The notes: a model not told the origin generated them from the letters alone. Positions 46,601 to 58,220 are shown, counted from the stretch's first letter. The stretch: 64,000 nt of DNA from Drosophila pseudoobscura (GCF_009870125.1 NC_046683.1:7254001-7318000), one strand, 5' to 3'. A program made the numbers and translations.

Positions 46601-47470
46601 CAGACAGCAGCAGCAGATGAAGGCCCTGCCCCGCTGGCTCTCTCCTGTCAGAACAGGCAACAGCCGAGAGCCGAGAGCCGAGAGCCAAGAGCCGGCGTAT
46701 AATGATATTAGTCCCCGACTAATGTATGCAAGCTCCTCTAATAAGCGCACTGCACATTATTAGTTATTAATTAGTCAGGTGAATTGGCCCTCACGAGGGT
46801 CCTCGTCCCCTCTCTTCACTCTCCTGTAATGCATGCAGGTCCTATGGCGTGTGTGTGTGTGTGTGTTTGTGGAGGGAGCCCTGTCAGGGCTTGCCCCGTG
46901 GGAAAGTGTGCCCAGGCTTTTGCTGCAAAAGCCAACCGCATTGAACTATGACTACAATGCCCGGCAGCAGTGAGTGGGGCCTTCCCCTGTTTTTAATTTT
47001 TCTTTTTTTTGGGGGGGCCCTGTTTGCTGGCTGGGCTGCCGCTCGTTCGTACAACATGCTGAATACTGAATATTGAATTATTAGAAATGAGCTAATTGAA
47101 AAACTCAGTTCGCACACACGTTGGGACACACCTAACGACGTAATTCATCACGTAACGTGTGATGTAAATTGACAGGTAACACGTCGAGGGGCTGGCTGCC
47201 ACCAGCACCCACCATCGACCATCGAGCAAGCTGCGAAATGCGAGATATGTGCGAAATCCATTCACCGAAAAGGGTTAGAAAAGGGTTGGAAATTAGCAGG
47301 GGGAGGGGGGAAGAGAGTGGGCTGCTGGGCGAAAATATACAACAGTTTTGTATACGTCCAGAAATTATATAGGTATTGGCTGGTGAGGATAAAGGACCTT
47401 CAAAGAGACTCATCCAAGGCAAAAGGAATTCTGTGATTCCCAATATCGGAATACCCCAAAGAGCTGGATG
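40610..47470. other. Non-coding stretch
   Basis: No supported gene. It contains a poly-C run at 42.65 kb, GACCAG repeats at 42.27-42.31 kb and GAATGG-type repeats at 46.4 kb, and many GC-rich simple tracts. Open frames are repeat-derived or begin at non-ATG codons. Confidence 0.55.
42647..42663. repeat. Poly-C tract
   Basis: A homopolymer of about 17 C on the + strand. Confidence 0.9.
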
Positions 47471-47478
47471 GGCAATCA

Positions 47479-47484
47479 TTTATT
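47479..47484 (-). terminator. Poly(A) signal of the orphan gene
   Basis: AATAAA on the minus strand, 37 bases after the stop codon at 47521-47523. Confidence 0.6.
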
Positions 47485-47520
47485 TTGGGAAAAAGACTCC
47501 ATACAGTAGATGCTATCAAA

Positions 47521-48560
47521 TTAGAAATACTTCGGATTATCCCTGCAGTTCTCGTAGGAGATATAAGTAAAATTCTTGCATTTGCGATGTTTGGCAGAGC
47601 CTGCAATCACATTGTGCACATCCGACAGCCAAAGGTTGGGTGTCTGGCGCGATTTGATCAGAGTGGAGATGACTTTCTTCTTGCGGGCAGGCTTGAAGGG
47701 CAGCCAAAACTTAATGTCGGTCTTCTTGGCCTCATCGCGCAGCTTGGCCGTGAGATCCTTGTAGCTGAGGACCGCGCTTGTTGTCTGGACTTGGGTCTTA
47801 ATCATCTTCTTGAGCGTATCGAAAGTTTGACAGCAACAGCGACAGAGACAATAATAAACTTGACCAGTATTTGCCTTGCGATTCGTTGCCTTGGCCACCA
47901 AAAGGAGGCCATGAATCTCATCAGGAGTCTCGGCTGGTGGGGGTAGCCCAGTTGACGAAATACCAATTTGAATCTTCATTGGAGTCTTGGTTGCCGACTC
48001 TTCTGCTGGTTCTGTCTTGCCGTCTTGGTCCTGACCGTCCATGGCCTGGCGATCTTCATTTACCGCGTTCTGAATGTCCTGCATGGCCTGTGAATACATT
48101 TTCAGTAGCAGTCTTTTTTTCCAAAGAGCCGCATCAATCATCTGCGGTGTACCTACGGGCTTTGTGTCCGTGGAAATCGGAATTTCGAAACCTAAAGAAA
48201 CCTAAGGTTTGAAATGTATTCAAAATACAAATGTTTCTACTGAGACTTGCCCTGTGTTTCCTTGTCGGGCTTGCCCTGGATAGTCTTGTCCTTTGAATTT
48301 ATATCCATCGGCACTGATGAACTCTCGATTTGAGCCTGAAGAGTGGCCGTCTTGCCTGCGCCCTGGCCTGGGCCAATATTCAGTACGTCCTGGATACATT
48401 CGTGTTGATCATTGTCTCCCTTCTGTTCAATCTCTTGATTATTGCTTTTGACCAGCTTGGCCTGCTGCATCGCCTTGGCCATCTTTTTGGGACAAGGCGA
48501 TGGGGGGTGTGAGGAATTATCCTGTGGAATAGCCACCGGATTTGTGTCCGCCGAGCTCAT
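47521..48560 (-). CDS. Orphan two-exon protein with KKVISTLIKSR block
   Basis: Exon 1 is 48560-48251 and exon 2 is 48191-47521. Together they give 326 residues. The start ATG 48560 (MSSADTNPVAIP) follows a good acceptor (TTTGGCTTTCAG), so there is also a 5' untranslated intron. Exon 1 would hit TAG at once unless spliced. The only donor that keeps phase is GCAAGT at 48250-48245, joined to an acceptor ending CTTTAG. This gives a 59-base GC-AG intron. The N-terminal third is polar, Gln/Asn/Lys-rich and probably disordered. A Cys cluster (YYCLCRCCC) lies near the middle. The C-terminus is basic, with KPARKKKVISTLIKSR, and shares a block with the 2.5-3.0 kb relic. There is no signal peptide or membrane segment. 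Function unknown. A nuclear role is only suggested by the basic patches. Confidence 0.75.
48192..48250 (-). other. Predicted GC-AG intron
   Basis: This is a 59-base intron with donor GCAAGT and acceptor TTCTTTAG. It restores one frame (…ETQ-G-FEIP…) across a TAG and a gap of non-coding sequence. GC-AG introns with an otherwise consensus donor are a known minor class of U2 introns. No GT donor gives a phase-compatible join. Confidence 0.6.
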
Positions 48561-48977
48561 TCCACTGAAAGCCAAACGAATGGTTGGTAAGTGAATATAA
48601 ATATAATATTTTGTAGCAAAACGTACACTGTGATTGGAGAAATTTGAGCTCGACAAATTTGGTTTATGAATTTTCAACAAATACTTTAAAGAGTTATTTT
48701 ACGATGTGAGCGATATGAAAAATTCAATAGAACTGAGGAATGAACACGACCGACGAGTGGATTGTGACACCGGAACTTCTGCCTACTTGATTCAATGATT
48801 AAAGGACTTGTTTGCCAGCTGGCAATAGTCAGATATGCATTTAGCATAAAGAGTGCGCTGAAATACGTAACCAACAACACGTTGTTAACGGTTTTAACGT
48901 GATCTAATCATCCCTGGGGCACACGGGCATTTACGGGTGGCCCCTCTCATTGTTTCTCTCACTTCTCAATCTCTCAA

Positions 48978-48980
<3 letters not shown>

Positions 48981-49015
<35 letters not shown>
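48981..49015. repeat. Long (CT)n microsatellite
   Basis: An uninterrupted run of about 17 CT units, the longest dinucleotide repeat in the window, about 420 bases upstream of the orphan-gene start codon. On the minus strand it reads (GA)n, the type of sequence bound by GAGA factor and CLAMP-like proteins (established for such repeats; binding here is inference). Confidence 0.95.
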
Positions 49016-49018
<3 letters not shown>

Positions 49019-49851
49019 CTTCCGGTTGTTATGCAAGGCAATCAAGGAAATCCCTTGCCCTCTCTCGTCAGGTGCAATTTTGTTATTCCGCTTTCAGCTG
49101 ATTACGTAACGTAAGCCGTGTCGTAAACTATTTCCCATCTTACTTTGTTTCCGCTCCACAGTGGGAGGTGCGGTGCGATTGTAAGGGCGGACGAGGACGA
49201 GTGGCTTACGTTTGCCTCCAGTACCAGTACAGTGGAACCTCTCCTGCCAGACAGCCACTGTCTGGAAGGCTAACCAGGCATCTCCAAGACTCCGCAGAGA
49301 GATCTCACTGTGGGGCTATGTACACTCGTATCTGGAAAGTTCTTTACGAATTCTATGCCAAAGTTATAATGACCTTTTGGTGTCCAGCCAGCCGGAGTCT
49401 GGGTTCAAACAGAGCTGGGGTCGAAGAAGCGACAGAAGCGACAGAGGCGACAGCGGGAGAGCGGGCGAGCGCAGTCCCCAGCCGAAATCCATTTTCTAAA
49501 CCAATCCGAAAACCCAATCCCCATCCCCATCCCAATTCCATTCTCGATTCCATTCGGAATCGCTGCTGCAGCTTAGCGCGTAATTTTCTATGAATGCAAC
49601 CGCCAAGCGGCGCTGGACCACAGGCGGTCCACAAAACGAGACGAGACCGTGCCACATGTATGGTAAATTAACACCCCCACCACCCTCTCTCTGGGGCAGC
49701 AGGAGCAGGAACACCCCCCTTGGTGGTGGTGGTGGTGGTGCACCCAACAAAAGTCAGGCCATGGCCGACCATTGCCGAGCTGCAACTGTCGCATATTGAA
49801 ACGTTAATCGCATTGCTTCTTGCAGGGCTGCAGGATGGACAGCACAGACTA

Positions 49852-49886
49852 CGGGTCCGGGTCCGGGTCCGGGTCCGGCTCGGGCT
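49852..49886 (+). repeat. (GGGTCC)n repeat
   Basis: About five GGGTCC/GGGTCCGG units. G-triplets every six bases could also form a G-quadruplex. Confidence 0.85.
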
Positions 49887-50912
49887 TGGACTTTTGGGTT
49901 GAGTGTTGGCGAGAGGGGAGGATGTGGATGGGTGGTGCTGGAGGAGCAAAGGCCGTCATATTTAGTTTTCCTTGACGCTCACAGCTCACAGCTCACACAG
50001 CTGGATGTCCTTATAGCAATCCTCCTCGGCTTTGCCTCCTCCTTCCCTGGAATGGTGCTCGTTCTCGTCCTCGTCATCGGTCTGGTCTGCTCCATTCCGT
50101 TCCGTACCATCCCCGCCCCAAAAGCAACGTTTGCGATGATTACTTTTGGTGGTTGTTGACTGTGGCGAGTAGCGTCCACCCACATGCCACACCCCCTTCC
50201 GGAGACCGTTCCTGCTTTTTGCAACGCCCCTTTGTTGTTCGCCGTGTGGTCAATGACATTTGCTTGGGAGTAGCATCAGAAGCAGCAGAAGCAGCAGCAG
50301 CGAAGAAGCAGCGAAAAATCAATGCAACAGCGACACTGCCCCCAGCCCTAACCCCATCCCCATCCGCATCCGCATCTCCATCTCCACCTGCACCTCCCTA
50401 CGTCCCTTCCTCTCTGGCTCCCTTACTCTCTTCTTCACTGTGATTGCCAGCATCTGCTGCAGAAGAAACAGGAAAAAGAAGAGCGTTTTTCCACCTGCCA
50501 GGCAAATAATTGTTGGCTGGAGGCCGAAGCTGAAGCCCCACTTGAGCTAGAAAACATATTTTACAATTATCATAAATTTCGTTGGCGTACTTTTTTAGCA
50601 CGGACAATTTATAGGCGTAGTTGTTTCGATAATTGGATGGTGTTTTTTCGGAAGGAGAGAACAAGAACAAGGACAAGGACTGTAACAGACCCAAAGAAGG
50701 GATGGATGCCGAACACTAGAGACGGGATGGAATGATTTTGTATATAAACATCGATTGGCAAACTATTGTAAGGCCATCTTCTGCCTTAAGTACCCTTCTG
50801 CCCTCGGGCCCAAGGAAGCGATGCTGAACGATGTATGGATTTTACGCTGGAATATAATTTAAGCACCAATTGGCCTCTTTATTGATCTGTTTTTGTAGAC
50901 ATCTTTCTGCAA

Positions 50913-51098
50913 ATGTCAGAGGATTCCATCCAGTATTCATATTCGTTGACTGCCAATTCTGAAATGGGCAACGAAACTTCTTTTGGGTCGCCAGTTCTTG
51001 TCCAGATCTCTGAAGCTATGTTATATCTTCTTCAGCATACAATCAAATCCACATCAAATAGAGTAATTGCTTTGGAAGGAGCTTTGACACAGCTGTAA
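50913..51098 (+). CDS. Possible small exon or gene (61 residues)
   Basis: ATG 50913 follows a good acceptor-like sequence (ATCTGTTTTTGTAG ending about 50899). It opens 61 codons beginning MSEDSIQYSYS and ending EGALTQL before TAA. The C-terminal half is predicted helical. Codon bias is weak, and a 99-codon ATG frame on the opposite strand (51412-51113) overlaps its downstream flank. No homology was recognised. It may be a chance frame. Confidence 0.3.
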   Translation: MSEDSIQYSYSLTANSEMGNETSFGSPVLVQISEAMLYLLQHTIKSTSNRVIALEGALTQL

Positions 51099-51109
51099 AG
51101 TGTTTTTGG

Positions 51110-53600
51110 AACTTATGTCACATGTAAATTCCCCATCAAATTCCATCTTAATAGAGCCAACCTCTCTTGACTGAATGCCCCACTGAATATCCCTTTCAAT
51201 ACCTCTCGTGGCCCTACCCTCGTGCTCCTTTTCATTAGCACCCGGAAGGAAAAAGAGCTTACCGGAGGGCATACTCGATCGAAAGTGCCTACATTTGGGG
51301 ATGCATATGTATAATCCGCACAAGTGCTATTCATTTGATAGCTGTCAAGCCCCAGGCATTGGTGTTCCTGCGGAATTTGACAATTGGAAACCACTTGGAG
51401 CTCATATCCCATGAAAATTCCCTGTTACATTCCAACCAAATCGAACACGCTGCTGCTGCTGCTGATGCCACAAGCAAATCAAATTCCAGGCATTGGCCAA
51501 AGGCTTTCTCGCACTTGTCTCCCGTTGAGGAGTGAGAGCTGAGAGCTGAGAAATGCGGGATTGCGGTAGCAACAAGTTCTCCAATTAACCGCATGCCTCG
51601 CATTCTTACCTGAGCTACGGCCGTGCTCTGACGGCAATGGCTGCTGGCAGGCAAATCGTGGCGCGTTAATTGCCTTTCATAATTGACCAAAAAGGACTCC
51701 CAAGGAGCAAGGGGCAAGGCAGAGAAATAGAGTGCGAGAGAGCGAGAGAGAGAGACGAAACCGCAGTCGTTTCCCATTGCTGACCGCAGTCGAAGAGCTA
51801 TGGGGCCATCTGCCACCCAATGGCAGTGCCGTGCCAATTGCAGCACTGCTGATAATTCTTGCGGACATTTTTCGCATTGCCTGGTAACAGGACACATGAG
51901 AGAGGAGCGTGGGGGCAGGAGAGAGGAGAAAAGAGAAAGGGGAGAGGAGTCAGAGCCGTAGCCAGAGCCAGGCACTGGCCAAGATGACAACATCGATGTT
52001 GATGCATCCAATTAGGCGAGCAATTACCAAGGACCAACAGCCCAAAGGAGACACACACACACACACACACAGAAAGGAGAGAGTGGAGAGAGAGAGGAGA
52101 GAGTGTGCCTGCAAGTCATACTCGAATTGGTCTCTGGTCTTTGGTATCCCATCTCTGGTCTCCGCTTTGGTCTCCGCTCTGGCCTCCCTTCCTGGCCGGG
52201 GGCATCAGGTGACTGTCAAGTGGATGGACTGGGAGGCGACGGAGCGAGGGATCTCGTCTTTCGCTAATGAGGGGACATGTTCGCTGGTGGCATACCCTAA
52301 CCCTTACCACGGAGAGTGTCGGTCCAGCAGTCTGGTCGGAGGCCTTTGGGATCAGCAGAGAGCCTCTCTTCCGAGATAAAGAGAGAGTCCAGTCCGAACT
52401 TTTTCCTCCATTCCAATCCATTTACTGTTCCAGAAAGTTTCTTTTATTCGTGGTAATTAGCTTTCACGGCCCACCACTCCTCTGCCATCGTCATAGCCAT
52501 GGCCATCGTCCTGCCTCCTGCCTCCTGCGTCCCGCGTCCTCCGGCCCGCGCTCTGCCTTCTGTCATTTAAAGCGATATTTATCATCGTTGTCTACTTTTA
52601 GGCTCATTTGCATTTGCATTTGACAGAGTGTCCGGACTGCGGACTCCGGACTGCGGACTACGGACTACGGACTACGGACTCTGGAGAGCGGCGAGCGGGA
52701 CAGGACAGTCAAGACTGGTTGGCCGCACTGGGTCGAGCGAGGCGTGTCGCCCGTCCGATAAGTTGGCCCTGTTTTTATGGCTTCCAAAGCGTCGGGTGCC
52801 GGTCCTCGGTCGCCGGTCGCCGGGTGGAAAGTTGTTTGTGGCCCTTGGCGCTTTTCATTTCATTTCATCAATTAACCAGAAGGCAGCAAAAATGTGTGTG
52901 TTTTGCCCTCTAATTAGCATCCACATAAACAGAGCACAAATCCTATTAGCACCCGCATTCACTTCCTGCCCCGCTGTACGCCGTACGCTGTCCCTGCCCC
53001 TCTGCACACTGCGCACCTCACCTCCCCCTTCTACCACATGGAGTGTTGTAAAAAACCATAAATACTTTGGGCAAAAGGACATCGAGTGGCCAGGACATCG
53101 TAGCTCATTAGCAACTGGAGCTGGAGCTGGGGCTGGAGCTGGCGGTGTAGGTGGGCATTAAAAATTAGAACATATTCCGTTGTGGGTCTTGGGTAAAGGA
53201 TCCCTGGAGAACATCCTTTGCTCATCCAGAAGTATTTAAGCGGATACTTTATGGAGCTGCAGGAAATGCAACTAAATTCTCAAAATTGCGTCTAACATTC
53301 TTACAGAACAATGTTTCCTAAGGGTTCTACACAGTCTTCTGAACTGCTTGATTTTTATAAATATTTGGTCACAGAATATGAGTAGAACCTTTTACTTGAG
53401 ATTGCCAAAATAATACTCCGAATTTTTCGCACTTCAAGACAAGTCCTGCTTGACAAGACAAATCATTTTACGTAACCGTTTGAAATGGTTCCTTTGCTTA
53501 TTTTGTATACTATTTTGAAGAGATAATTCCTCGAACTGAGTTCCAGACTGATCGGGAACTATGACTATAGAGAAAGGAGGCTGGTGGCTTCTTCTTTTTG
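51110..53600. other. Non-coding stretch
   Basis: It contains a CA run (52.05-52.07 kb), a CGGACTA repeat (52.63-52.68 kb) and a GCTGGA repeat (53.12-53.14 kb). The 226-codon minus-strand frame at 51331-52011 is not accepted: it crosses purine-rich simple sequence and lacks motifs. A 61-codon ATG frame on the minus strand at 53619-53434 (MPREYVSKRR) is a weak candidate. Confidence 0.5.
52631..52682. repeat. (CGGACTA)n-like repeat
   Basis: About six imperfect copies of CGGACTA/CGGACTG. Confidence 0.85.
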
Positions 53601-54056
53601 AGACATATTCCCTAGGCATTGAGGGGTTAAGGCCTAGTACTCTTAGTCCTCTTATTCGCAATCAATAGGTTACAAAAAATAACGTACATATTTTCTGATT
53701 AGCAGTCAGCTCTGATAGGTAGCAATATATGAAAGTATAGACAGTAATTCTTATTTACTTTAAGACTCAAGCATTTTCATTTTCTTTAACCCCAAAATTC
53801 ATGGCGATGCCAGCTGATTTCTTACGAAATTAAGTTGGTTGCGCTTCTGCATTTCGTGAAATGAGGGGTGGCAACTCTTTCCTTGCATTAAAAGTGTCTA
53901 AAATTTGGTAAATGCGTAATCTAGTTTTCTGCCAAAACTTATTCAACATAATCCACTCACAAAAAGGTATTGAACATATCGCACACGTCTTGCTGCTCTT
54001 ATATCATAAGCCGAAATACTTTTCAGAGAAAAAGAATTCAGCAATACAAAGAAAAG

Positions 54057-55552
54057 ATGTTTCAGCAAAATCAAGTAAAGGACTGGCAAGTAACACGACG
54101 CAGAATTACCGCGTAAGTATACAACTTTGACTCGATTACAGCCAATGCAAGCCCGTGTTCAATTGCTGCCTTTCCTCTCAGTGTTAACCTTGGCAATACC
54201 GGAATCGCAGAGCAATTGGAGGCTTTCAAGAAACACACCGCCGAGGTGGAAAAGGCGAATGGCCAATGTAGTAAGAAATTTATCCGACTAAAGAACAAGG
54301 ATCGCTTGGAGGACGTGGCTATGATCCACATCGAGAGTAGTCGTTCCACCATTGTGAACGTGGATGGGGTGCGCTTCCTGTGCCACGACGCCGTTCTTTC
54401 GTTTTTTTCGAAACGTTTGACGGAGCAAATGCGGAAGGGATGCCTGTACTTCGAGACCCCAGAGCTGGCATCTCGTGCATTCGATAAAATATACCGCTGG
54501 ATGCATGGGGAGTGCAGCGTTGTGCAGAGCTTCGATCTTGCTGTACTCAGAGGGGCTCGATTCCTGGCCATTCCCGAATTGCTCGAGCAGATGTGGAAGA
54601 TGCTGGAGAAAAAGAACCTGACTGAGTACGATGCATTCGAGATGCTCTGCAAGTCACGCAAAGTGCACGAGATCGAGGAGCTGCATGGAATGATGGTGGA
54701 TCGCATTACCAAGTCCACGCTGGTCATCTTCTCCTCCAAGCAGTTCCTGCGCCTGAGTGAGACTCAAGTGTCGCTCCTGCTGAAGTCGGATCGTTTGGCA
54801 GTCAACTCCGAAATTGAAGTGAGTGTCCCATTTGTACAACATTCCACATTTGATTCATTGCATTATCCAAATAGGTTCTGTACAGTGGCTTGTGCTGGCT
54901 GCGATACAAGTGGCCCATGCGTCGTGGCAGCGTTGGCAAGGTCCTCAATAGCGTCCGCTATGGGTTTCTCTCCGTACTCATGCTGCAGAAGGTCTCGCTG
55001 ACGGATCGCCCTCAGACCGGTCCGTTCGCAGATATCCTGGATGTGTTCCTAAAGCTACCCGAGTCCAAGAAGATCCTAGATGATGCCCTGATCTACAGCA
55101 GCCTTCTAGCAACCACTGTAATGGAGCCGCACTGTCTGAAGGATAGGCTTGCCACCACCGGGATACAGCTTCTTCCCTCTCGCCGCTGGATGATCGACAC
55201 GCGCTGCGAATACCATCGCCCTGTCTCCGCGACCATACCGAACATGTCCTTTGTGTCGTGGAAGGAGTTTAAAAACTACATGTTTATGCTGCAGACTGAG
55301 AAGACCAATATCGAAGACTTTCGTTGCGTGGATGAGCTGGAGCGCCATATCTGTCCGGGTTCGGAAAGCGATCTGTCGGTTGCAGAGCTGGAGCCCTATG
55401 GCTCCACATCTTCGCAGACTTCGCTGCTGTCGGAGGACACTGACCATGAATCAACCACCCTTGTGGCAAGCAGCTTCAATGACTCATCATCAGCATCGGA
55501 GAGCGTCCTGACCTCCACCGAGGATACGGAAGGGTCCTCCTCGGATGAGTAG
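54057..55552 (+). CDS. BTB-BACK domain protein
   Basis: Three exons, 54057-54112, 54182-54818 and 54875-55552, encode 456 residues. The introns of 69 and 56 bases start GTAAGT and GTGAGT and end CTCTCAG and AAATAG, in matching phases. The start is ATG 54057 (MFQQNQVKDW). A BTB/POZ-like fold spans about residues 60-165 (DVAMIHIESSRSTI, NVDGVRFLCHDAVLSFFS, IYRWMHGE). A BACK region follows at about 165-260 (EYDAFEMLCKSRK, FLRLSETQVSLLLKSD, WLRYKWPMRRG). There are no Kelch repeats. The C-terminus is a Ser/Glu-rich acidic tail. Proteins of this layout usually dimerise and serve as Cullin-3 adaptors or scaffolds (family knowledge). The substrate is unknown. The BTB is divergent, so Cul3 binding is uncertain. 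Confidence 0.85.
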
Positions 55553-55732
55553 GATGCTGGTCGCATAGCACTGACGGGCCCTCGGCGGGAGACTTGCCCA
55601 GGGGCACAACCAAAAGGAACATAGTCCTTAAATATTTTTAAATACCTATTTGTTATAGTTCCCAAATATCATCATATTTACCATCTGTCGTCCGTTTGTC
55701 CACTTTGACATGAAAATTCAAATTCAATTGCT

Positions 55733-55738
55733 AATAAA
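55733..55738 (+). terminator. Poly(A) signal of the BTB-BACK gene
   Basis: AATAAA about 180 bases after the stop codon at 55550-55552. Confidence 0.65.
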
Positions 55739-55882
55739 GCGTCAAATAATCAATGGGATAATGGTATTCCAAGGGCCTTTGATTCGATTGAATATGCTTG
55801 TACAAAATACATGCCTGGCCACTTGAATAGGACTCCCCATTTAGTCAGCTAGTACATTATTTATTTACCTGCACTTTTTGCG

Positions 55883-56504
55883 ATGTACGACGTACGTGCC
55901 TCCCAGGTGCATACATTACCGACATCGTCTTCCCGGCCGGGACCCTCTCTGGCCACAAGCTGCTATGCCGCGATCCCCTCCTCTTATCACGCCAGGTAGA
56001 GTTAATAAGTTATTATTTATTCATTTACTTTATTTAACTCTTCCTTTCATTTAAGCAGGTCTCTCCTCCGGTGGCCAGGAACTCCTCTTGCGTGCCCGCA
56101 GACACCGATATGCCCATCATCGTTTACCAGAGGCTTCAGCCTTCTCGTCTTCCGGTTCATACGAGCGAGTATGCGTTCGATGAGGGCTGTCCACTTAAGG
56201 CGCCTGGCCGGTTGATATCGCGGATTCACCGCCGGCTCCGGTGCCGTGCGCCCCTCGTGATATGGTTCCTGTCGCCACAGCATCGGCCTTTGGCGTGGGC
56301 CACCTTTGGGTCCGCCACTGCCATGGCCCTCTTCCTTGTGTATCACGCGGTTTTCTCTGCCGTTCCAGTCCGCCCGCTGTCGGCACCTCTTCCGCAGGTA
56401 ATGCATCCTTCGACCTGGCCATCGACAACAAGGACTTTGACTATGGCAACCAAAGGAGCGGCTACGCGGGCTACCAGACTCTAGATAGATCTCGTTGTTG
56501 TTAG
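55883..56504 (+). CDS. Putative gene, structure unresolved
   Basis: A GC-rich segment with coding-like composition is flanked by AT-rich DNA. An exon-like stretch ends in CGCCAG|GTAGAG near 55995. A TTTAAGCAG acceptor is at 56059. The final frame (NASFDLAIDNKDFDYGNQR, then SGYAGYQTL) stops at TAG 56502-56504 and is followed by AATAAA at 56545. Two different frames are open across 56060-56400. One is broken by TGA and TAA near 56180-56197, so either another intron or a frameshifted pseudogene is involved. Internal acceptor candidates (GCCACAG near 56280, GTTCCAG near 56370) could bridge the frames. No family was recognised. Being a gene on this strand is more likely than not; the exact product is not determined. 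Confidence 0.35.
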
Positions 56505-56516
56505 GTTTAGGATAGA

Positions 56517-56522
56517 TTTATT
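56517..56522 (-). terminator. Poly(A) signal, minus strand
   Basis: AATAAA on the minus strand, about 190 bases beyond the stop at 56715-56717 of the convergent minus-strand gene. Confidence 0.4.
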
Positions 56523-56544
56523 TATACTAAGCTATGTTTCCATG

Positions 56545-56550
56545 AATAAA
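56545..56550 (+). terminator. Poly(A) signal, plus strand
   Basis: AATAAA 41 bases after the TAG at 56502-56504. It is close to the opposite-strand signal, so the two transcripts may overlap at their ends. Confidence 0.5.
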
Positions 56551-56714
56551 ACTATTGAAAAATCATCCTTGCAAAGAATCTTGGGGATATGACTGGCTGG
56601 GGTGGTTTGAGTCCTTACCAAAAGGATCAGGGATATTTGTCCAATTACAGGAACCTATGGAACGATGGAACGAAAATATCCTTACGCTCAGAACCGATAT
56701 TTTTAGATTTTCGA

Positions 56715-57183
56715 TCATTCAAGGGGTGCCGAGGACAAGACAGAACCTGTTGGGATACGATTCTGTCTGGCCTCGGATTGCTTGAATAGGCTCCCGTCTG
56801 GAGGGGGACATCGGATTTGACTCGGTGTGAAGTCCTCTGTGAAGGAAGAAATATTTAAAAATATATCCAAAATTATATACTGATTCACTTACGCTTCTCG
56901 AGGCTAAAGCCCACGGTTTTATCCATTCGATTGGCTCCTGCCTTCAGGATCATGAAAAGGCATGGCACGGTGCTCAGATCGACCGTTGTACCGACCGTTC
57001 TTTAATGACTGGCAGACCCACAAGGGATGCTTTGTAATTTGTATATTTTACTATCGCCAAATGTTCAGTAAAATTCCATAAATTCGCCCAACAACGAAAG
57101 ATACTGCAAATTATTGAATTCTTCCCAGAGAAATGCTGTTTTATTCCGCCGTTTAAGGCTCGTGCTCGTCTTTGTAGAAGCAT
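56715..57183 (-). CDS. Putative spliced gene, 5' part unresolved
   Basis: Two exons are well marked on the minus strand. An upstream exon ends at 56893 with AGAAGC|GTAAGT. After a 56-base intron with acceptor CTTCCTTCACAG, the last exon (56836-56715) runs to TGA. The joined frame reads TVDLSTVPCLFMILKAGANR across the first exon and QIRCPPPDGSLFKQ in the second, about 77 codons in all. Upstream, a frame from ATG 57183 (MLLQRRARALNGG) is open for 69 codons but is one base out of register after KERS. The switch lies in a duplicated CGGTCG…CGGTCG sequence near 56975-56998. A further small intron or a frameshift could explain this. No domain was recognised. Confidence 0.45.
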
Positions 57184-57600
57184 TCTTTTCGATGACAATG
57201 GCACTTTTGCTCAATAATTGCTGCATAACTCAGCTCTGTGTGGCTTTGAGACTCGCCTCCCTCCCACGCCTGTTGCCATTGCGATTCCTCTGCCCTTAAG
57301 TGGTTGAAGTAGGGGGGCGGCCGGAGCCGGGGCCAGGGCCGGGGACGGGGCCGGGGCCTTTGTCAATGTGGAGTTCATTTGCGAGTTCCTCTCTGGCTTT
57401 ATCTGCACTCCAGGCCGGGTGTCCATTAAGCCCATGGCCTCTTCAACCAGTCCCCGAATGCTGATCCCTGCTCCAGTTCTCTGCTCGCAGCTCCCAGCTC
57501 CCGGTTTCATTTCCACTTTCACATCCCACATCCCACATTCAGTTCCAGTTACGCATCCCGGCCACAATCCACAATCCACTGGCCCCATGTTTGTTCTGCC

Positions 57601-57650
57601 TTGAGCTGTCCCTGTCCCTGTTCCTGTTCCTGTCCCTGTCCCTGCCCTCC
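57601..57650. repeat. (CCTGTC)n hexamer repeat
   Basis: About eight CCTGTC/CCTGTT units. Confidence 0.85.
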
Positions 57651-58220
57651 ATCCATTCTCATCTCCATCCACTCCATATCCGTAGCACCTGGCGACTACC
57701 CGGGCTGCCCCCCGTGTGTGCGTATCTAAATGTATCCATATGCCCGAGATACGGGATACCAAAGCCAATTACCTGACGCTCCTCTCCGGCGCCTCTGCCG
57801 CCCGTCTGCCCCAGCAATCGGGCAGCACTCGGGCAGCAGTCGGGCAGCACTCGGGCACTCGGGGACGGTAGAAGTCTCCTGTCTGGGCCTGCGGCTGCTC
57901 GGGGAAATACAAAACTGGCTGTCTCCGTGGGCCATGCGACAAATACAAATTTGACTTTTATGCTTTTGAGAATTGCCTGTGACACAGATACAGATACGCA
58001 CACGGACGGGGGGAACAGGGGGAACAGTGGGACAGAGGCCACAGATAGAGATACAAATACAAACACAGACACAGATGCAGAACACAAACACGCACACCCT
58101 CGACAGTTATGCAATTACAACAGGTACAAAAAAAACACAAAAAAACACAACAAAAAAAAAAAGAAAAAAAAGGAAACCAACGAGGCACTTGATGCGACGC
58201 ATTCTGCCTGCCCCCCAATG

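Larger units (their letters stand above)
48700..50890. other. Non-coding stretch; likely promoter side of the orphan gene
   Basis: It holds a long CT run (48981-49015) and GGT and GGGTCC repeats at 49.72 and 49.85 kb. Upstream of the orphan gene, a donor-like AGT|GTACGT near 48627 could close its 5' untranslated exon. No coding gene is supported. Confidence 0.5.

Noticed and set aside
51331..52011. 226-codon minus-strand frame
   Set aside because: Crosses purine-rich simple sequence and lacks motifs or splice support; other frames in the same stretch are equally open.
54113..54141. Shorter first intron for the BTB-BACK gene (acceptor GATTACAG)
   Set aside because: It would be only 29 bases, below the normal minimum. 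The acceptor at 54181 gives 69 bases and keeps the frame.
56589..56789. 66-codon ATG frame on the + strand (MTGWGGLSPYQ)
   Set aside because: It overlaps the well-marked last exon and 3' end of a spliced minus-strand gene, and is more likely its antisense shadow.
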